This document shows positions 8,089 to 16,342 of a stretch of DNA of 64,000 nt, one piece after another. The translations under genes were made by a program, and so were the position numbers. The notes under the pieces were generated by a model. It worked only from the letters and a program-made list of their open reading frames with translations. It did not search any database and was not told the origin of the DNA. Position 1 is the first letter of the stretch, and each line of letters begins with the position of its first letter. The DNA comes from Nitrosomonadales bacterium (GTDB lineage Bacteria > Pseudomonadota > Gammaproteobacteria > Burkholderiales > Gallionellaceae), in assembly GCA_016235045.1 (NCBI GenBank), contig JACRME010000001.1:156294-220293 (forward strand), given 5' to 3'.

Positions 8089-9432
8089 TTACGCTCCGGA
8101 TTTGCTGCGCGCCAGGAGCCGGTCGCTGCTCAACGCCTGCAGGAACACAACAATATCGTCCACATCGCGGTCGCTCAGCGGAGCCGACTCGATACGCGCA
8201 AGCGTTCTGTCCCGGCTCGACCAGATGATGGTTTGATTGTCGTTTGCGTCGTTGCTGACCCTTTTCCCGCGCTGCACGGTCGCCATGATACGCACCACTT
8301 CAGGCAGATTGTCAACACTGCCGTTGTGGAGATAAGGGGCGGTCAGGGCGACATTGCGCAGCGAGGGGATGCGCCAGATGGCCTGTTTGCTGCCGGGCGC
8401 GTTGGCCCCGGCATCCTTGGTCAGGTTATAGCGGTTCACGTATTTCGGGGAATCGAAGACCGGGAACAGGCGTTGCGCCGCAGGCGGTGGATCGAAAACG
8501 CTGGCACCGCTGAAGTTGGGGCCCGAGTGGCACGATACGCATCCCACCGACTGGAACAGCGCCATCCCGCGCAATTGCGCCGCACTCAGGGCCTTCTCGT
8601 CCCCGCGCACGAAGCGGTCATACGGCGTATCGGTTGTGTTCAGGGTGCGTTCGTAAGCGGCAATGGCCGCTGAAATCTGCCTGATGGTAATCGGCTGATC
8701 GGCGCCAAACGCTTTGGCGAACGACTCGCGGTAGGCAGGATTGTCCCTGATCCGCTGTTCCACCGCTTCCAGGGACGGCATGCCCATCTCGACGGGATTC
8801 ACCGGCGGCCCTTTGGCCTGTTCTTCCAGCGAGGCGGCGCGCCCATCCCAGAACAGCACTGCCTGGAATCCCGAGTTCCAGACAGTGGGAGCATTGCGGC
8901 TGCCGAGCTGCCCCTTCACGCCCAAGGAGTCGGAGCGGTGATCCTCTCCCGCCCCCTTGCGCACATCGTGGCAGGAACTGCACGAGAGCGTCCTGTCTAT
9001 CGACAAAGCCGGGTCATGGAACAGCCGTTCGCCCAACGCAACTTTTTCCGGCGTCGTCGGATTCCACTCCGGCGCAGGCGCCCTGTCCGGAAGCGTGCGC
9101 CAGACATAGGCTTTTTGCATGCCTTCCAGACGGATCCTGGGCGTGTCTTTATTCAATTGCTCCCAATCCGTAACCAGGGGCGCTTTTTGCGCTGCCACGT
9201 TGCGCTGAATGGTTTGTTTGGGAAAATTGATAAGCGTCGCGATGATGATCAGCTTGATGGAAAACGCCACCATGCCCGAGCCCAGTATCAACGTCATAAG
9301 CCACTTCCGGGCAGGCGGCAAATTGCTCAGCGGCCCAAGCTCGAATTGAACCATCGACAGCAACACGCTAAAACCAATGATCAGCAAAACGATGCCGACA
9401 TTCATGAAACCGATCAACCCGGCCTGTCCCAT
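8089..9432 (-). CDS. Membrane-anchored di-haem cytochrome c peroxidase (CcpA/MauG family)
   Basis: 447-residue c-type di-haem enzyme. Two N-terminal membrane segments (about 8-27 and 45-70) anchor a periplasmic catalytic part. Haem motifs CSSCH at 151-155 and CVSCH at 298-302 have the order typical of bacterial cytochrome c peroxidase. Further family blocks are LFHDPALS, NAPTVWN and WRIPSLRNVALTAPYLHNGS. It would reduce hydrogen peroxide with electrons from a small cytochrome, or act as a MauG-like modifying enzyme. A two-helix anchor is unusual, as most members have only a signal peptide. The ATG follows GGGAGAAGG. It is divergent from the DUF4242-like gene across a region holding two palindromes. 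Confidence 0.9.
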   Translation of the reverse strand: MGQAGLIGFMNVGIVLLIIGFSVLLSMVQFELGPLSNLPPARKWLMTLILGSGMVAFSIKLIIIATLINFPKQTIQRNVAAQKAPLVTDWEQLNKDTPRIRLEGMQKAYVWRTLPDRAPAPEWNPTTPEKVALGERLFHDPALSIDRTLSCSSCHDVRKGAGEDHRSDSLGVKGQLGSRNAPTVWNSGFQAVLFWDGRAASLEEQAKGPPVNPVEMGMPSLEAVEQRIRDNPAYRESFAKAFGADQPITIRQISAAIAAYERTLNTTDTPYDRFVRGDEKALSAAQLRGMALFQSVGCVSCHSGPNFSGASVFDPPPAAQRLFPVFDSPKYVNRYNLTKDAGANAPGSKQAIWRIPSLRNVALTAPYLHNGSVDNLPEVVRIMATVQRGKRVSNDANDNQTIIWSSRDRTLARIESAPLSDRDVDDIVVFLQALSSDRLLARSKSGA

Positions 9433-9492
9433 ATCCTTCTCCCTGTGCGATAAGCGAATGAGCCGAGGCTAACGGGAATCCGGCGGTGCTTC

Positions 9493-9508
9493 TGTAGCAA
9501 AAGCTACA
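9493..9508. promoter_or_regulatory. Palindromic operator candidate 1
   Basis: TGTAGCAAAAGCTACA is a perfect inverted repeat of 6-bp arms around four bases. That is the right size for a Crp/Fnr dimer, although the half-site TGTAGC is neither TGTGA nor TTGAT. Its centre is 68 bases upstream of the peroxidase start codon. Confidence 0.7.
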
Positions 9509-9550
9509 TTGGAGATTCGCAAACGGAAAAAACGGAAAGAAGACCGGTAG

Positions 9551-9566
9551 CGTAGCTTTTGCTACA
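9551..9566. promoter_or_regulatory. Palindromic operator candidate 2
   Basis: CGTAGCTTTTGCTACA repeats site 1 in inverted spacer form (TTTT instead of AAAA) with one outer mismatch. Its centre is 58 bp from that of site 1 and about 76 bases upstream of the DUF4242-like start, so each divergent gene has one site. Confidence 0.65.
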
Positions 9567-9600
9567 GATGGGCGGAATCCCGATGGCTACATTGCACGGC

Positions 9601-9616
9601 GCTACACCTTCGTAGC
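9601..9616. promoter_or_regulatory. GCTAC/GTAGC inverted repeat in the leader
   Basis: GCTACACCTTCGTAGC has the same half-site sequence turned inside out, and another GCTACA lies at 9586. It ends 18 bases before the ATG at 9635. It could be a third binding site or a small hairpin in the mRNA leader. Confidence 0.4.
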
Positions 9617-9634
9617 GATACCCAGGAGCCAAAC

Positions 9635-9940
9635 ATGAAACCGATGCGCTTTTTCCTCGACAGCCATGACCGGACACGCAAGACTTTTCCGGAAAAACTG
9701 TCGCCTGAGGATTTCGAGAAGTTTTACGCGCTGTATGAAAAGGCCTGCTACGACGAAAACGTCGTCCCCATCCGCATCCACGTCAGCTATGAAGAGGGGC
9801 GCGCTTTCTGCCTGAACATGGCCGACAATGCCGATGCGGTAAAGCGCGCACATGAACGCGTCGGCCTGCCCTACGATTCCATCGTCGAGGTGGCGACGGC
9901 GACGCCGGGGGATACGTTCTTCCGGCGCAAGGCTGCATAG
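9635..9940 (+). CDS. DUF4242-like (SCO4226-type) small protein
   Basis: 101-residue soluble protein with a ferredoxin-like alpha+beta pattern: RFFLDSH strand, helix, IRIHVSYEEGRAFCLNMAD strands, helix NADAVKRAHERVGLP, final strand IVEV. This matches DUF4242, whose Streptomyces member SCO4226 binds nickel. The family call is from memory of the pattern and is moderately sure. CCAGGAG precedes the ATG. It is divergent from the peroxidase and probably controlled with it through the shared palindromes, which suggests a role in redox or metal stress. Confidence 0.7.
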   Translation: MKPMRFFLDSHDRTRKTFPEKLSPEDFEKFYALYEKACYDENVVPIRIHVSYEEGRAFCLNMADNADAVKRAHERVGLPYDSIVEVATATPGDTFFRRKAA

Positions 9941-9951
9941 ATACCAACACC

Positions 9952-9980
9952 GCGCCCTCGTCGATTCCCGTCGGGGGCGC
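9952..9980. terminator. Hairpin between convergent genes
   Basis: GCGCCC (9952-9957) pairs with GGGCGC (9975-9980) in the 45-bp gap between two converging genes. There is no strong T-run on either side, so termination is only likely from position. Confidence 0.4.
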
Positions 9981-9985
9981 TGGCT

Positions 9986-11290
9986 CTAATCGACCTGCCC
10001 TGAAGTCACATAGCGGCAAAACGTCTCGCGAATGAACAGTGTCGCAATCAGGCCCATGAGCGAGAACCCCGCGAGGATGGCAATTCCGGCCCGATAGTCG
10101 CCCAATCCGAGCGGCGCACCTTCCGCAGCGGCATGCGCCCGGTCGATGGCCCAACCCACCAGCGGCTGCAGGATTGCCGTGCCCAGAAAAGCACCGACGT
10201 TCACTACGCTGGTCGCCATGCCGGAAAGCGCGGGCGGGTTCACTTCCTTGGCGCATGACCAGCTCAGCGTGAAGCTGGGCGCGCACAGACCCATCGCAAA
10301 GAACAGCGCGTAACCGGCCGCGCTGCTCATCGGCATGCCGGCGAGCAGCGGTAACCAGCACAAGCAATAGCCCAACGCCCCCGCGATCATCACCGGCTTG
10401 CGCCGCCCGATGCGGTCCGACAAATTGCCGATGAACAATGCGCCGACCGCAAAACCGGTCAGCAGCAGGGTCGTGTGATTGGCGGCGACCGCACGATCCA
10501 TGCCATACGCGTCGCGCAGGAACGGAACCGCCCACAAGCCGCCGAAGGCGAACAGCGACCCCGCCAGCCCCATGTTCACCCACAGCCCCGGCCAGGTCGC
10601 GCGGTTTTTCAGGACGATCAGCAGGCCGTCGTACCAATGTCCCTCGTGCGCGGGGTGCGCTGCCTTGCCGTCCAGTTCGCGCAAGCTCGGCAATCCGGCC
10701 TCGCCCGGATGGTTGCGCACCAGCAGCCAGGCCAGCAGCGCAAGCAGCAGTGAAAACCCGCCTATCGTTACGAACGCGGTGCGCCATGAGATATAGGTCA
10801 GCACCCAGGCCAGCGGAGCCGCCGCCAGCAGCGAGCCGGTATTGCCGAGCAGGATGGTCAGCCCCGTCATGGTGGCGAAATGCCGGTCGTGGAACCATGC
10901 CGCATTGAGTTTGAGCAGCGCAATGAACGTGACCGACACGCCGAGGCCCACCAGCAGGCGGCCGACCGAGGCCGCCGCCAGCGTATCCGCCGTGCCGAAC
11001 AGCAGCGAACCGATGCCGGCAATCACCCCGCCGATGGCGACCACGCGCCGCGCCCCCATCGTGTCGACCAGGACACCGGTGGGCACCTGCATCACCATGT
11101 ACACATAGAAATATGTGGCCGCCAAACCGCCCAATTCTGCCGCGCTGGCATGGAACGTCTGTTGCAGATCGGACGAGATCGCCGCCGGGGCAAAGCGATG
11201 GAAGAAAGAAAGGATGTATGCCAGACCGACGATTATGAACGCGGTCCAGCGCAAACGAAAAAGCAAGCGCGATTGATGTGTGTCCAGCAT
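9986..11290 (-). CDS. MFS transporter (sugar-phosphate permease style)
   Basis: 434-residue major facilitator with about 12 membrane helices. Recognisable elements are RWTAFIIVGLAYILSFFHRFAPAAI in the first helix (broken by RF), VPTGVLVDTMGARRVVAIGG (motif A region) and GNLSDRIGRRKPVM between helices 8 and 9. Anion:cation symporters and GlpT-like permeases look similar. Substrate unknown. It runs convergent to the DUF4242-like gene and is followed upstream by a hairpin and the tusE-like gene. The ATG at 11290 has a poor ribosome-binding site. Confidence 0.85.
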   Translation of the reverse strand: MLDTHQSRLLFRLRWTAFIIVGLAYILSFFHRFAPAAISSDLQQTFHASAAELGGLAATYFYVYMVMQVPTGVLVDTMGARRVVAIGGVIAGIGSLLFGTADTLAAASVGRLLVGLGVSVTFIALLKLNAAWFHDRHFATMTGLTILLGNTGSLLAAAPLAWVLTYISWRTAFVTIGGFSLLLALLAWLLVRNHPGEAGLPSLRELDGKAAHPAHEGHWYDGLLIVLKNRATWPGLWVNMGLAGSLFAFGGLWAVPFLRDAYGMDRAVAANHTTLLLTGFAVGALFIGNLSDRIGRRKPVMIAGALGYCLCWLPLLAGMPMSSAAGYALFFAMGLCAPSFTLSWSCAKEVNPPALSGMATSVVNVGAFLGTAILQPLVGWAIDRAHAAAEGAPLGLGDYRAGIAILAGFSLMGLIATLFIRETFCRYVTSGQVD

Positions 11291-11310
11291 GCGGATTTAC
11301 CGGCGTCCCA

Positions 11311-11338
11311 GCCGCGCCTCGGTGGCGCGGCATTTTTT
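11311..11338 (+). terminator. Terminator-like hairpin oriented on the plus strand
   Basis: GCCGCGCC (11311-11318) pairs with GGCGCGGC (11324-11331) around TCGGT and is followed by seven T residues on the plus strand. The neighbouring genes are both on the minus strand, so this terminator faces against them. Confidence 0.7.
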
Positions 11339-11428
11339 TGGATCATGGCATCGGATGACGCCCCGCACAAGCCCGCGTCGCGCCGGAACCCCTTCCGGCG
11401 CGGCCAAACATCCGTCGCGCGCAGTTAC

Positions 11429-11722
11429 TCAGACACAACCGGTCGGTTTGGGCATGCCGCCATATTTGGTGATCGGCTTCATCGGCCCGGTCATCCACAG
11501 GTCGAACACTTCCTTCTGGTCTTGTTCGATGTATTTGGCGAACTTGCGGATCGGCGGCACCGAGGCGAATTCTTCGAAGAAATCACGCGCCTTCATGATT
11601 TGTCCCCATTTCTGATCGTTCAACTCGTAGCCATCCTCTTCGGCCATGGCACGGCCAATCTCCGGCGTCCAGTCGCTCATATCAACGAGATAGCCATCTC
11701 CGTCACGTTTCGGGATTTGCAT
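11429..11722 (-). CDS. tusE: TusE/DsrC-family sulfur-carrier protein
   Basis: 97-residue DsrC/TusE protein, which carries sulfur as a persulfide on its C-terminal arm, for tRNA thiolation (TusE) or sulfite-reductase chemistry (DsrC). The end KPTGCV gives the conserved penultimate cysteine. The second DsrC cysteine, normally 11 positions earlier, is a threonine here (ITKYGGMPKP). That favours a TusE-type relay over a dissimilatory DsrC. The ATG at 11722 follows AAAGG. A GTG three codons upstream is less likely. No tusBCD or dsrAB genes are in the window. Confidence 0.85.
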   Translation of the reverse strand: MQIPKRDGDGYLVDMSDWTPEIGRAMAEEDGYELNDQKWGQIMKARDFFEEFASVPPIRKFAKYIEQDQKEVFDLWMTGPMKPITKYGGMPKPTGCV

Positions 11723-11915
11723 GATCAACACCTTTCTATTTGGATTAAGCAGGCTACATTCAACCTTACCGTAGTGTTTTAGTCAACTACTCTGAGGGTG
11801 GGGATTTTGTTCGTGCCTGAGCGCTGTTGTGCCAAGAACGAGCTTCGGGCAGTTTTGGCGTGCTTTTCGATTATCATGCCCCGATTCATTTCGACGCATC
11901 GAATCAGGTAATTTC

Positions 11916-12470
11916 ATGGCCATCAAAGCAACTGTCTTCAAAGCCAATCTGCAGATCGCGGATATGGAACGTCACTACTATCAGGACCATACCCTCACCC
12001 TGGCGCGCCATCCCTCGGAAACGGACGAGCGCATGATGGTGCGGTTGCTGGCGTTTGCGCTGCATGCGCACGAATATCTGGAATTCGGCCAGGGCATGAC
12101 CGACGAAGACGCGGCCGACTTGTGGCGCAAGGATTTGACCGGCGCCATCGAACTGTGGATCGACGTCGGCATTCCCGACGAGAAACTGATCCGCAAAGCC
12201 TGCGGTCGCGCCGGACAAGTAGTGGTGTATTGCTACGGCGGACGCGTCGCCGACATGTGGTTTGCCCAGAACAGCGCCCAGTTCGTCCGGCAGAAGAATC
12301 TCACCATCGTCAACCTACCACCAGCCAGTACGCAGGCACTGGCCAAACTGGCCCAGCGCAACATGAACCTGCAATGCACGATTCAGGATGGACAGGTGTG
12401 GCTGGGCGACGGCGATGCCAGCGTGCAGGTAGAGCGGATTACCCTGAAGACGGCCGGCGACGGGCACTGA
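11916..12470 (+). CDS. yaeQ: YaeQ family protein
   Basis: 184 residues, the usual YaeQ length (about 180). It opens MAIKATVFKANLQIADMERH and has RLLAFALHAHEYLEFGQGMTDEDAADLW, both hallmarks of the family. YaeQ folds like a PD-(D/E)XK nuclease, with the D/E/K core in the LWIDVG region. In E. coli its loss or overproduction was linked to RfaH-related haemolysin expression, but the biochemical role is unknown. TCAGGTAATTTC before the ATG sets the start. It is divergent from the tusE-like gene. Confidence 0.92.
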   Translation: MAIKATVFKANLQIADMERHYYQDHTLTLARHPSETDERMMVRLLAFALHAHEYLEFGQGMTDEDAADLWRKDLTGAIELWIDVGIPDEKLIRKACGRAGQVVVYCYGGRVADMWFAQNSAQFVRQKNLTIVNLPPASTQALAKLAQRNMNLQCTIQDGQVWLGDGDASVQVERITLKTAGDGH

Positions 12471-12498
12471 CTTCGAGCACCCATCGCGGCGTGCGGGA

Positions 12499-12831
12499 TT
12501 AGGGTGCGGTTGCTTTCGCGATCAGCTTCTGCAACTCGCCCTGTTCATACAGGGACGCCATGATGTCGGAGCCGCCGATCAACTCGCCCTTGAGGTAAAG
12601 CTGGGGGAAAGTCGGGAAGTCGGCGTAATACTTCAGGTTGTCGTACACCTCCTGGTCGGCCAGCACATTCACCGCGACATACTTGTCGACGCCGCAAGCC
12701 TTGAGCACCTGTGCGGCGCGCCCGGAAAAACCGCATTGCGGAAACTGTGGTGTCCCCTTCATGTAAAGCACAACGGGATTTTCGGTAACCGTCTTCCCGA
12801 TCTTTTCCAGCGCAATTGTCTTTGCGTCCAT
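12499..12831 (-). CDS. grxD: Monothiol glutaredoxin Grx4 (CGFS type)
   Basis: 110-residue monothiol glutaredoxin with the signature CGFS at 33-36 (QFPQCGFSGRAA), KGTPQ before it and the glutathione-binding FPTFPQLY and GGSDIM segments. Such proteins bind a [2Fe-2S] cluster with glutathione and hand it on, often as a heterodimer with BolA. The start at 12831 has GGGGAG six bases upstream; an ATG two codons earlier is too close to that site. The bolA-like gene lies 17 bp upstream in the same direction, which fits the known Grx4-BolA partnership. Confidence 0.95.
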   Translation of the reverse strand: MDAKTIALEKIGKTVTENPVVLYMKGTPQFPQCGFSGRAAQVLKACGVDKYVAVNVLADQEVYDNLKYYADFPTFPQLYLKGELIGGSDIMASLYEQGELQKLIAKATAP

Positions 12832-12848
12832 GCTCATCTCCCCATCTA

Positions 12849-13085
12849 TCATGTTCGTTGCGACCATTGTTCCGGCGTAAAAGTTTTCATCGACAGCGCA
12901 TGGATGTCCTCCATCCTGTCGCCCAGAACCCGGTAGACAAGCTGATGCTGCTGCAGCATCCCCTTGCCCTCGAATGCCGCACTCACGATCACCGCCTCGA
13001 AGTGGCGTCCGTCGCCATCGACGCTGATGTACTCGCACTGCAGTCCCTGCTCGATATAGGCCTTGACGTCATCCGGTGTCACCAT
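12849..13085 (-). CDS. BolA-family protein
   Basis: 78-residue BolA-fold protein. CEYISVDGDGRHFEAVIVSAAFEGKGMLQQHQLVYRVLGDRM is the typical core, with the C-terminal HALSMKTFTP block containing the conserved histidine. GAGGAG precedes the ATG. It is the first gene of a two-gene operon with the CGFS glutaredoxin, so it most likely forms the [2Fe-2S] heterodimer. The short IbaG-like form fits better than full-length E. coli BolA. Confidence 0.93.
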   Translation of the reverse strand: MVTPDDVKAYIEQGLQCEYISVDGDGRHFEAVIVSAAFEGKGMLQQHQLVYRVLGDRMEDIHALSMKTFTPEQWSQRT

Positions 13086-13156
13086 TCTTAATCTCCTCGC
13101 GTTCGGGGAACGTAGTCTAGCGCGATTCGACGCCCGGACACCAATCGCGGCGGGGC

Positions 13157-14338
13157 TTATCCTTTGGGCCAGTAGGCCGTTGCAATGCCGTCGCCGAGAT
13201 CGGCCTCGACCAATCGCCGGCGCACCTCGAGCAAACGCGCGATCAGCGCTGGCTCATGCCGGGCATAGGCGTCGGCATCCGGCGCGCGGTTCACCACGAC
13301 GCCGAGCAGCTCGGTGATCGCATTGCCGATGGAGTTCTGGCTGATGGTCACGATCAGCTTGCCTGCGTCGTTGCGGTAGATGAGCTGTTTGAACGCGGGT
13401 TGCCAGCGGATGGCGTTGGCGTATTTCGCGTCCACGATGCACAGGTCGCGCACCTTCTTGGCCGTTTTCATGAAATCGTTGTTGAACATCAGCACGCTTT
13501 CCACTTGTTCCGGGAAGTACACGTCCGGCAGCATGGGCGAGTTGCGCGACGAGACCTGCGCAAAGAAGGTGCGGTAAAAGTCGATGAAGCCCTTCAGCAC
13601 CTCGTCGTATTCCTTCCAGAAATGCACGTCCCCGAGCGCATCCGCCCCGCCCTGAATTTCCCAGCTTGGCAGGCCCTGCGGGTAGCCGGTCAAGCCGATG
13701 CGCGCGTCGGCCTCGCTCGCGGGCCTGAGGATTTTCAGGTTCAGCGCCCGGTCGAAAAACTCTCGATACACGTCGTGCATATACGCCTGAAACAGGCTGT
13801 GTTGGCCGCCGTCGGTCAGGTTGGGATTGTTGGCATCGGCCTGCTGTGCATTGCGCAACTCCGCCTTGGGAAACACGATGAAGTGGTTGTGCAGCATGCG
13901 GATGCTGGGCACGCCGGGCGAAGTCAGCGGCCACGTCGCGTCCAGGCTCGCCTCGCCCGCCAGGATCAGCGCCTCGTCCGGATCGGGATACTGTTCCAGC
14001 ATGTAATCGATGATGATCCGGTTCATGCGATTCCACACATGCTTCACGTTGTCGGCCACCTGCGTGCGCCGCACCGGCCGCCCGAGCGGGTTGAGTATCG
14101 TCTTGGACGTGTTGTAGATGATCGAGCAGTCGAACTCGGTGCTGTGCCCCAGCGCCTTGCGATACAGCAACAGGTTCTCGGAATTGACCAGCAGGCCGTT
14201 GTTGTTCGCCAGGTCGTTCAGGTTTTCGGTGCTGTTGAAAAATTCGTTGTGCTTCATCCCCTCGGGCACTTCCAGCGGAATGGCCCTGAAAGGCGTGACG
14301 ATCTCGCGCGGCCCGGATTGCAGTGTTTCGTTCTTCAA
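13157..14338 (-). CDS. Uncharacterised conserved protein with HNHFIVFP motif
   Basis: About 393 residues with no signal peptide or membrane segment. I do not recognise the family. Notable stretches are SIRMLHNHFIVFPKAELRN, which resembles the histidine strand of HIT/GalT-type nucleotide transferases without proving it, and FHRALNL/FIDFYRTFFAQVSSRN. The start is a TTG chosen because GGAG lies nine bases upstream; a TTG five codons further up and an ATG (MKHNEFF) about 27 codons down are alternatives. It lies 36 bp downstream of nothing on its own strand except the TraB/GumN gene, which precedes the PilZ gene leftwards in order, so an operon is not evident. Confidence 0.6.
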   Translation of the reverse strand: MKNETLQSGPREIVTPFRAIPLEVPEGMKHNEFFNSTENLNDLANNNGLLVNSENLLLYRKALGHSTEFDCSIIYNTSKTILNPLGRPVRRTQVADNVKHVWNRMNRIIIDYMLEQYPDPDEALILAGEASLDATWPLTSPGVPSIRMLHNHFIVFPKAELRNAQQADANNPNLTDGGQHSLFQAYMHDVYREFFDRALNLKILRPASEADARIGLTGYPQGLPSWEIQGGADALGDVHFWKEYDEVLKGFIDFYRTFFAQVSSRNSPMLPDVYFPEQVESVLMFNNDFMKTAKKVRDLCIVDAKYANAIRWQPAFKQLIYRNDAGKLIVTISQNSIGNAITELLGVVVNRAPDADAYARHEPALIARLLEVRRRLVEADLGDGIATAYWPKG

Positions 14339-14374
14339 GTGCGTAATCTCCAAATTAAAAAACTCAAAAACCGG

Positions 14375-15337
14375 TCAATACTTCGTGTTGAAAACGATGC
14401 GCTCGACCCGATAGCCGCGTTTTCCCAACAGCGTGGGCAAGCCGGTCGGCCCGAACATGTGCAAACTGCCCACCGCGGCAAACACCCGCTTGCCGCCCGC
14501 GTGCAACGCGTCGATACGTTCGGCCAGAGTCGGATTGCGCTCATCCAGCAGGCGCCGCATCATCTCGCGCTCGCTGTCCGTATCGAGGCATTCGCACCAC
14601 TTTTCGTAGTTCGACAGTTCGTCGAAATCGCCATCGGCCCACACCCTGGCGATGCGTGAAAACGATTTCCGCGCGCGCCCGGTCTCCAGGTCATCCAGTC
14701 CGTCCGCGACGAAAGCGGCCGTTTCCTCCGCGCCGGACATTTGCAGCATCTGCAATTGCGATTCCGGCGTCTCCAGCGATACCACGTTCTTGTTCGTGCC
14801 ATGCCCTATCCCCGCCAGTACCGCGTCGATGGCGTATGCGGGATCCAGTCCTTCCCAGCGCCCGTCCATCAGGGTCAGCGTGGTAATTTGCAACTCGGGA
14901 CTGAGGCTGGCGAGCGCAGCGAAGGGAATGCATACGGCTTCCGCCTGCTTGCGCATGCGCTCGACCAACGGCCCGGGTACTGCAAAACCGGCGTGCGACG
15001 ACATGCCCCTGGACATGCGGCCCTGGATGTCCGCATCCAGCATGTCGAGCTCCAGTGCCAGGGTATCGGTCGCTTGCAAGGCCTGCGTTACCCGCGGTCC
15101 GGGAAACATCCAGTCGAACCTGGCCACATGGATGGTGCCGTAAAGGAACGAAGTGCGCCCCTCCTTGCTGATACGCCACAAGAATCCGTGGTCGCGCGCG
15201 TTGCGAACGCCTGCCTGTACCGATTCCGGTGTGGGTTTTTCGGCAACAGGCGGGCAAACCGGCTTGTCGCCGGCACGGGCGGAAGATGCGATTGCCAACA
15301 GCAGAGTGAGCAGCCCGATCCGGATTGTATTCAGCAT
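14375..15337 (-). CDS. TraB/GumN family protein
   Basis: 320-residue exported protein. MLNTIRIGLLTLLLAIASSARA is a signal peptide, followed by the TraB/GumN domain: FLWRISKEGRTSFLYGTIHVARFDW carries the conserved GT.H motif, and GKRVFAAVGSLHMFGPTGLPTLL near the end is the second GxxH motif. These paired GxxH motifs are typical of the family, related to Tiki metalloproteases, so a periplasmic protease is plausible. It lies 53 bp downstream of the PilZ gene and upstream of the HNHFIVFP gene on the same strand. Confidence 0.88.
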   Translation of the reverse strand: MLNTIRIGLLTLLLAIASSARAGDKPVCPPVAEKPTPESVQAGVRNARDHGFLWRISKEGRTSFLYGTIHVARFDWMFPGPRVTQALQATDTLALELDMLDADIQGRMSRGMSSHAGFAVPGPLVERMRKQAEAVCIPFAALASLSPELQITTLTLMDGRWEGLDPAYAIDAVLAGIGHGTNKNVVSLETPESQLQMLQMSGAEETAAFVADGLDDLETGRARKSFSRIARVWADGDFDELSNYEKWCECLDTDSEREMMRRLLDERNPTLAERIDALHAGGKRVFAAVGSLHMFGPTGLPTLLGKRGYRVERIVFNTKY

Positions 15338-15389
15338 GTCGTCATTTCTCGGCGGTTTCAGATTCGGTATCGCGGCAACACGCTTGCCG

Positions 15390-16076
15390 TCAATTATCCG
15401 CCAGTTGTTTATAGATGAAGTTTTGCAGCAACGTGCGCTCATACCCGTCGGGCTGGTGGAATTCCAGCCCGGTCAGTACCAGCGTTTCCTCGCCGACGCC
15501 CTCCGAAACGCTGCCCACATTGCGAATGATTGCGGGCACGATGAACAGCAGTTCCTCGCCCTCGACCGGCAGGCGAAAACTCAATTCGATTTCATCGCCC
15601 AGGCGGCCGAACTCCAGCCTGGAATGGATGCGCGCGCCGGAAATGCTCATATCCTCGATGGTCGCCGCAATTGCCGCCTCGCCCTTGTTCGGCTGGATCG
15701 AACAGACCAGCCTGATTTTGGCGCGCAAGGCGCTGCGCATATTGATGGTGCTGATTTGGGGCGGGAATGAAAGATGCAGGTAGGGATACGGCGCCAGACA
15801 GACATTCAGCACGTCGGCCGTGAACTCGTAGGTCTTGGTTCCCGAAAACCCGCGCACCAGGAAGCTCTCCCCTTTTTTTACGAACAGCAGCTTTCCATCC
15901 TGTACCGGGTGCGAGACCAGCACGCTTTTCTTGTTCAGATAACCTATCAGCTTGACGTAATAGCGCTGCTTCGCAGCAGAAAAATCCTGCAACTGCACGA
16001 TGTCGCCAATACCGATCTTCACCGAATACAGATCGCTTGTCCCGGCCTGCTTTTCGATTGGCGTCGACCTACTCAT
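15390..16076 (-). CDS. YcgR/PilZ-domain c-di-GMP-binding protein
   Basis: 228 residues. The N-terminal half (about 18-105, IGIGDIVQLQDFSAAKQRYYVKLIGYL) matches the YcgR_2/flagellar-brake domain. The C-terminal half is PilZ, with RxxxR at R114-R118 and DxSxSG at 142-147, the two c-di-GMP contacts. It should respond to c-di-GMP and affect motility or surface behaviour, but no flagellar genes are nearby. The start at 16076 has GGGGGAA upstream; an upstream TTG is less likely. Confidence 0.9.
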   Translation of the reverse strand: MSRSTPIEKQAGTSDLYSVKIGIGDIVQLQDFSAAKQRYYVKLIGYLNKKSVLVSHPVQDGKLLFVKKGESFLVRGFSGTKTYEFTADVLNVCLAPYPYLHLSFPPQISTINMRSALRAKIRLVCSIQPNKGEAAIAATIEDMSISGARIHSRLEFGRLGDEIELSFRLPVEGEELLFIVPAIIRNVGSVSEGVGEETLVLTGLEFHQPDGYERTLLQNFIYKQLADN

Positions 16077-16342
16077 GGGCAACTTCCCCCGAAATCCCAG
16101 CGGGTTCCGGGCATGCGGTCAGAATTGATTTGTTCATTCGAAAGTGGCAGCAATACGCTTGTTGATCGCTTATATTCAAACCGGAGTATCCATTTTGATT
16201 CCGGCCTCCCCGCCTGTCCCGACTTCAAGTTGTTCCAGGATTCGCGCGGAGTAATATACTCCGCAATGCATGTTAAGCCAAAGAGGCGGCATGGAATCTA
16301 TTTAGCGGCATTCGAATCGTCAAACAGGAATGGGCCGGAAAT

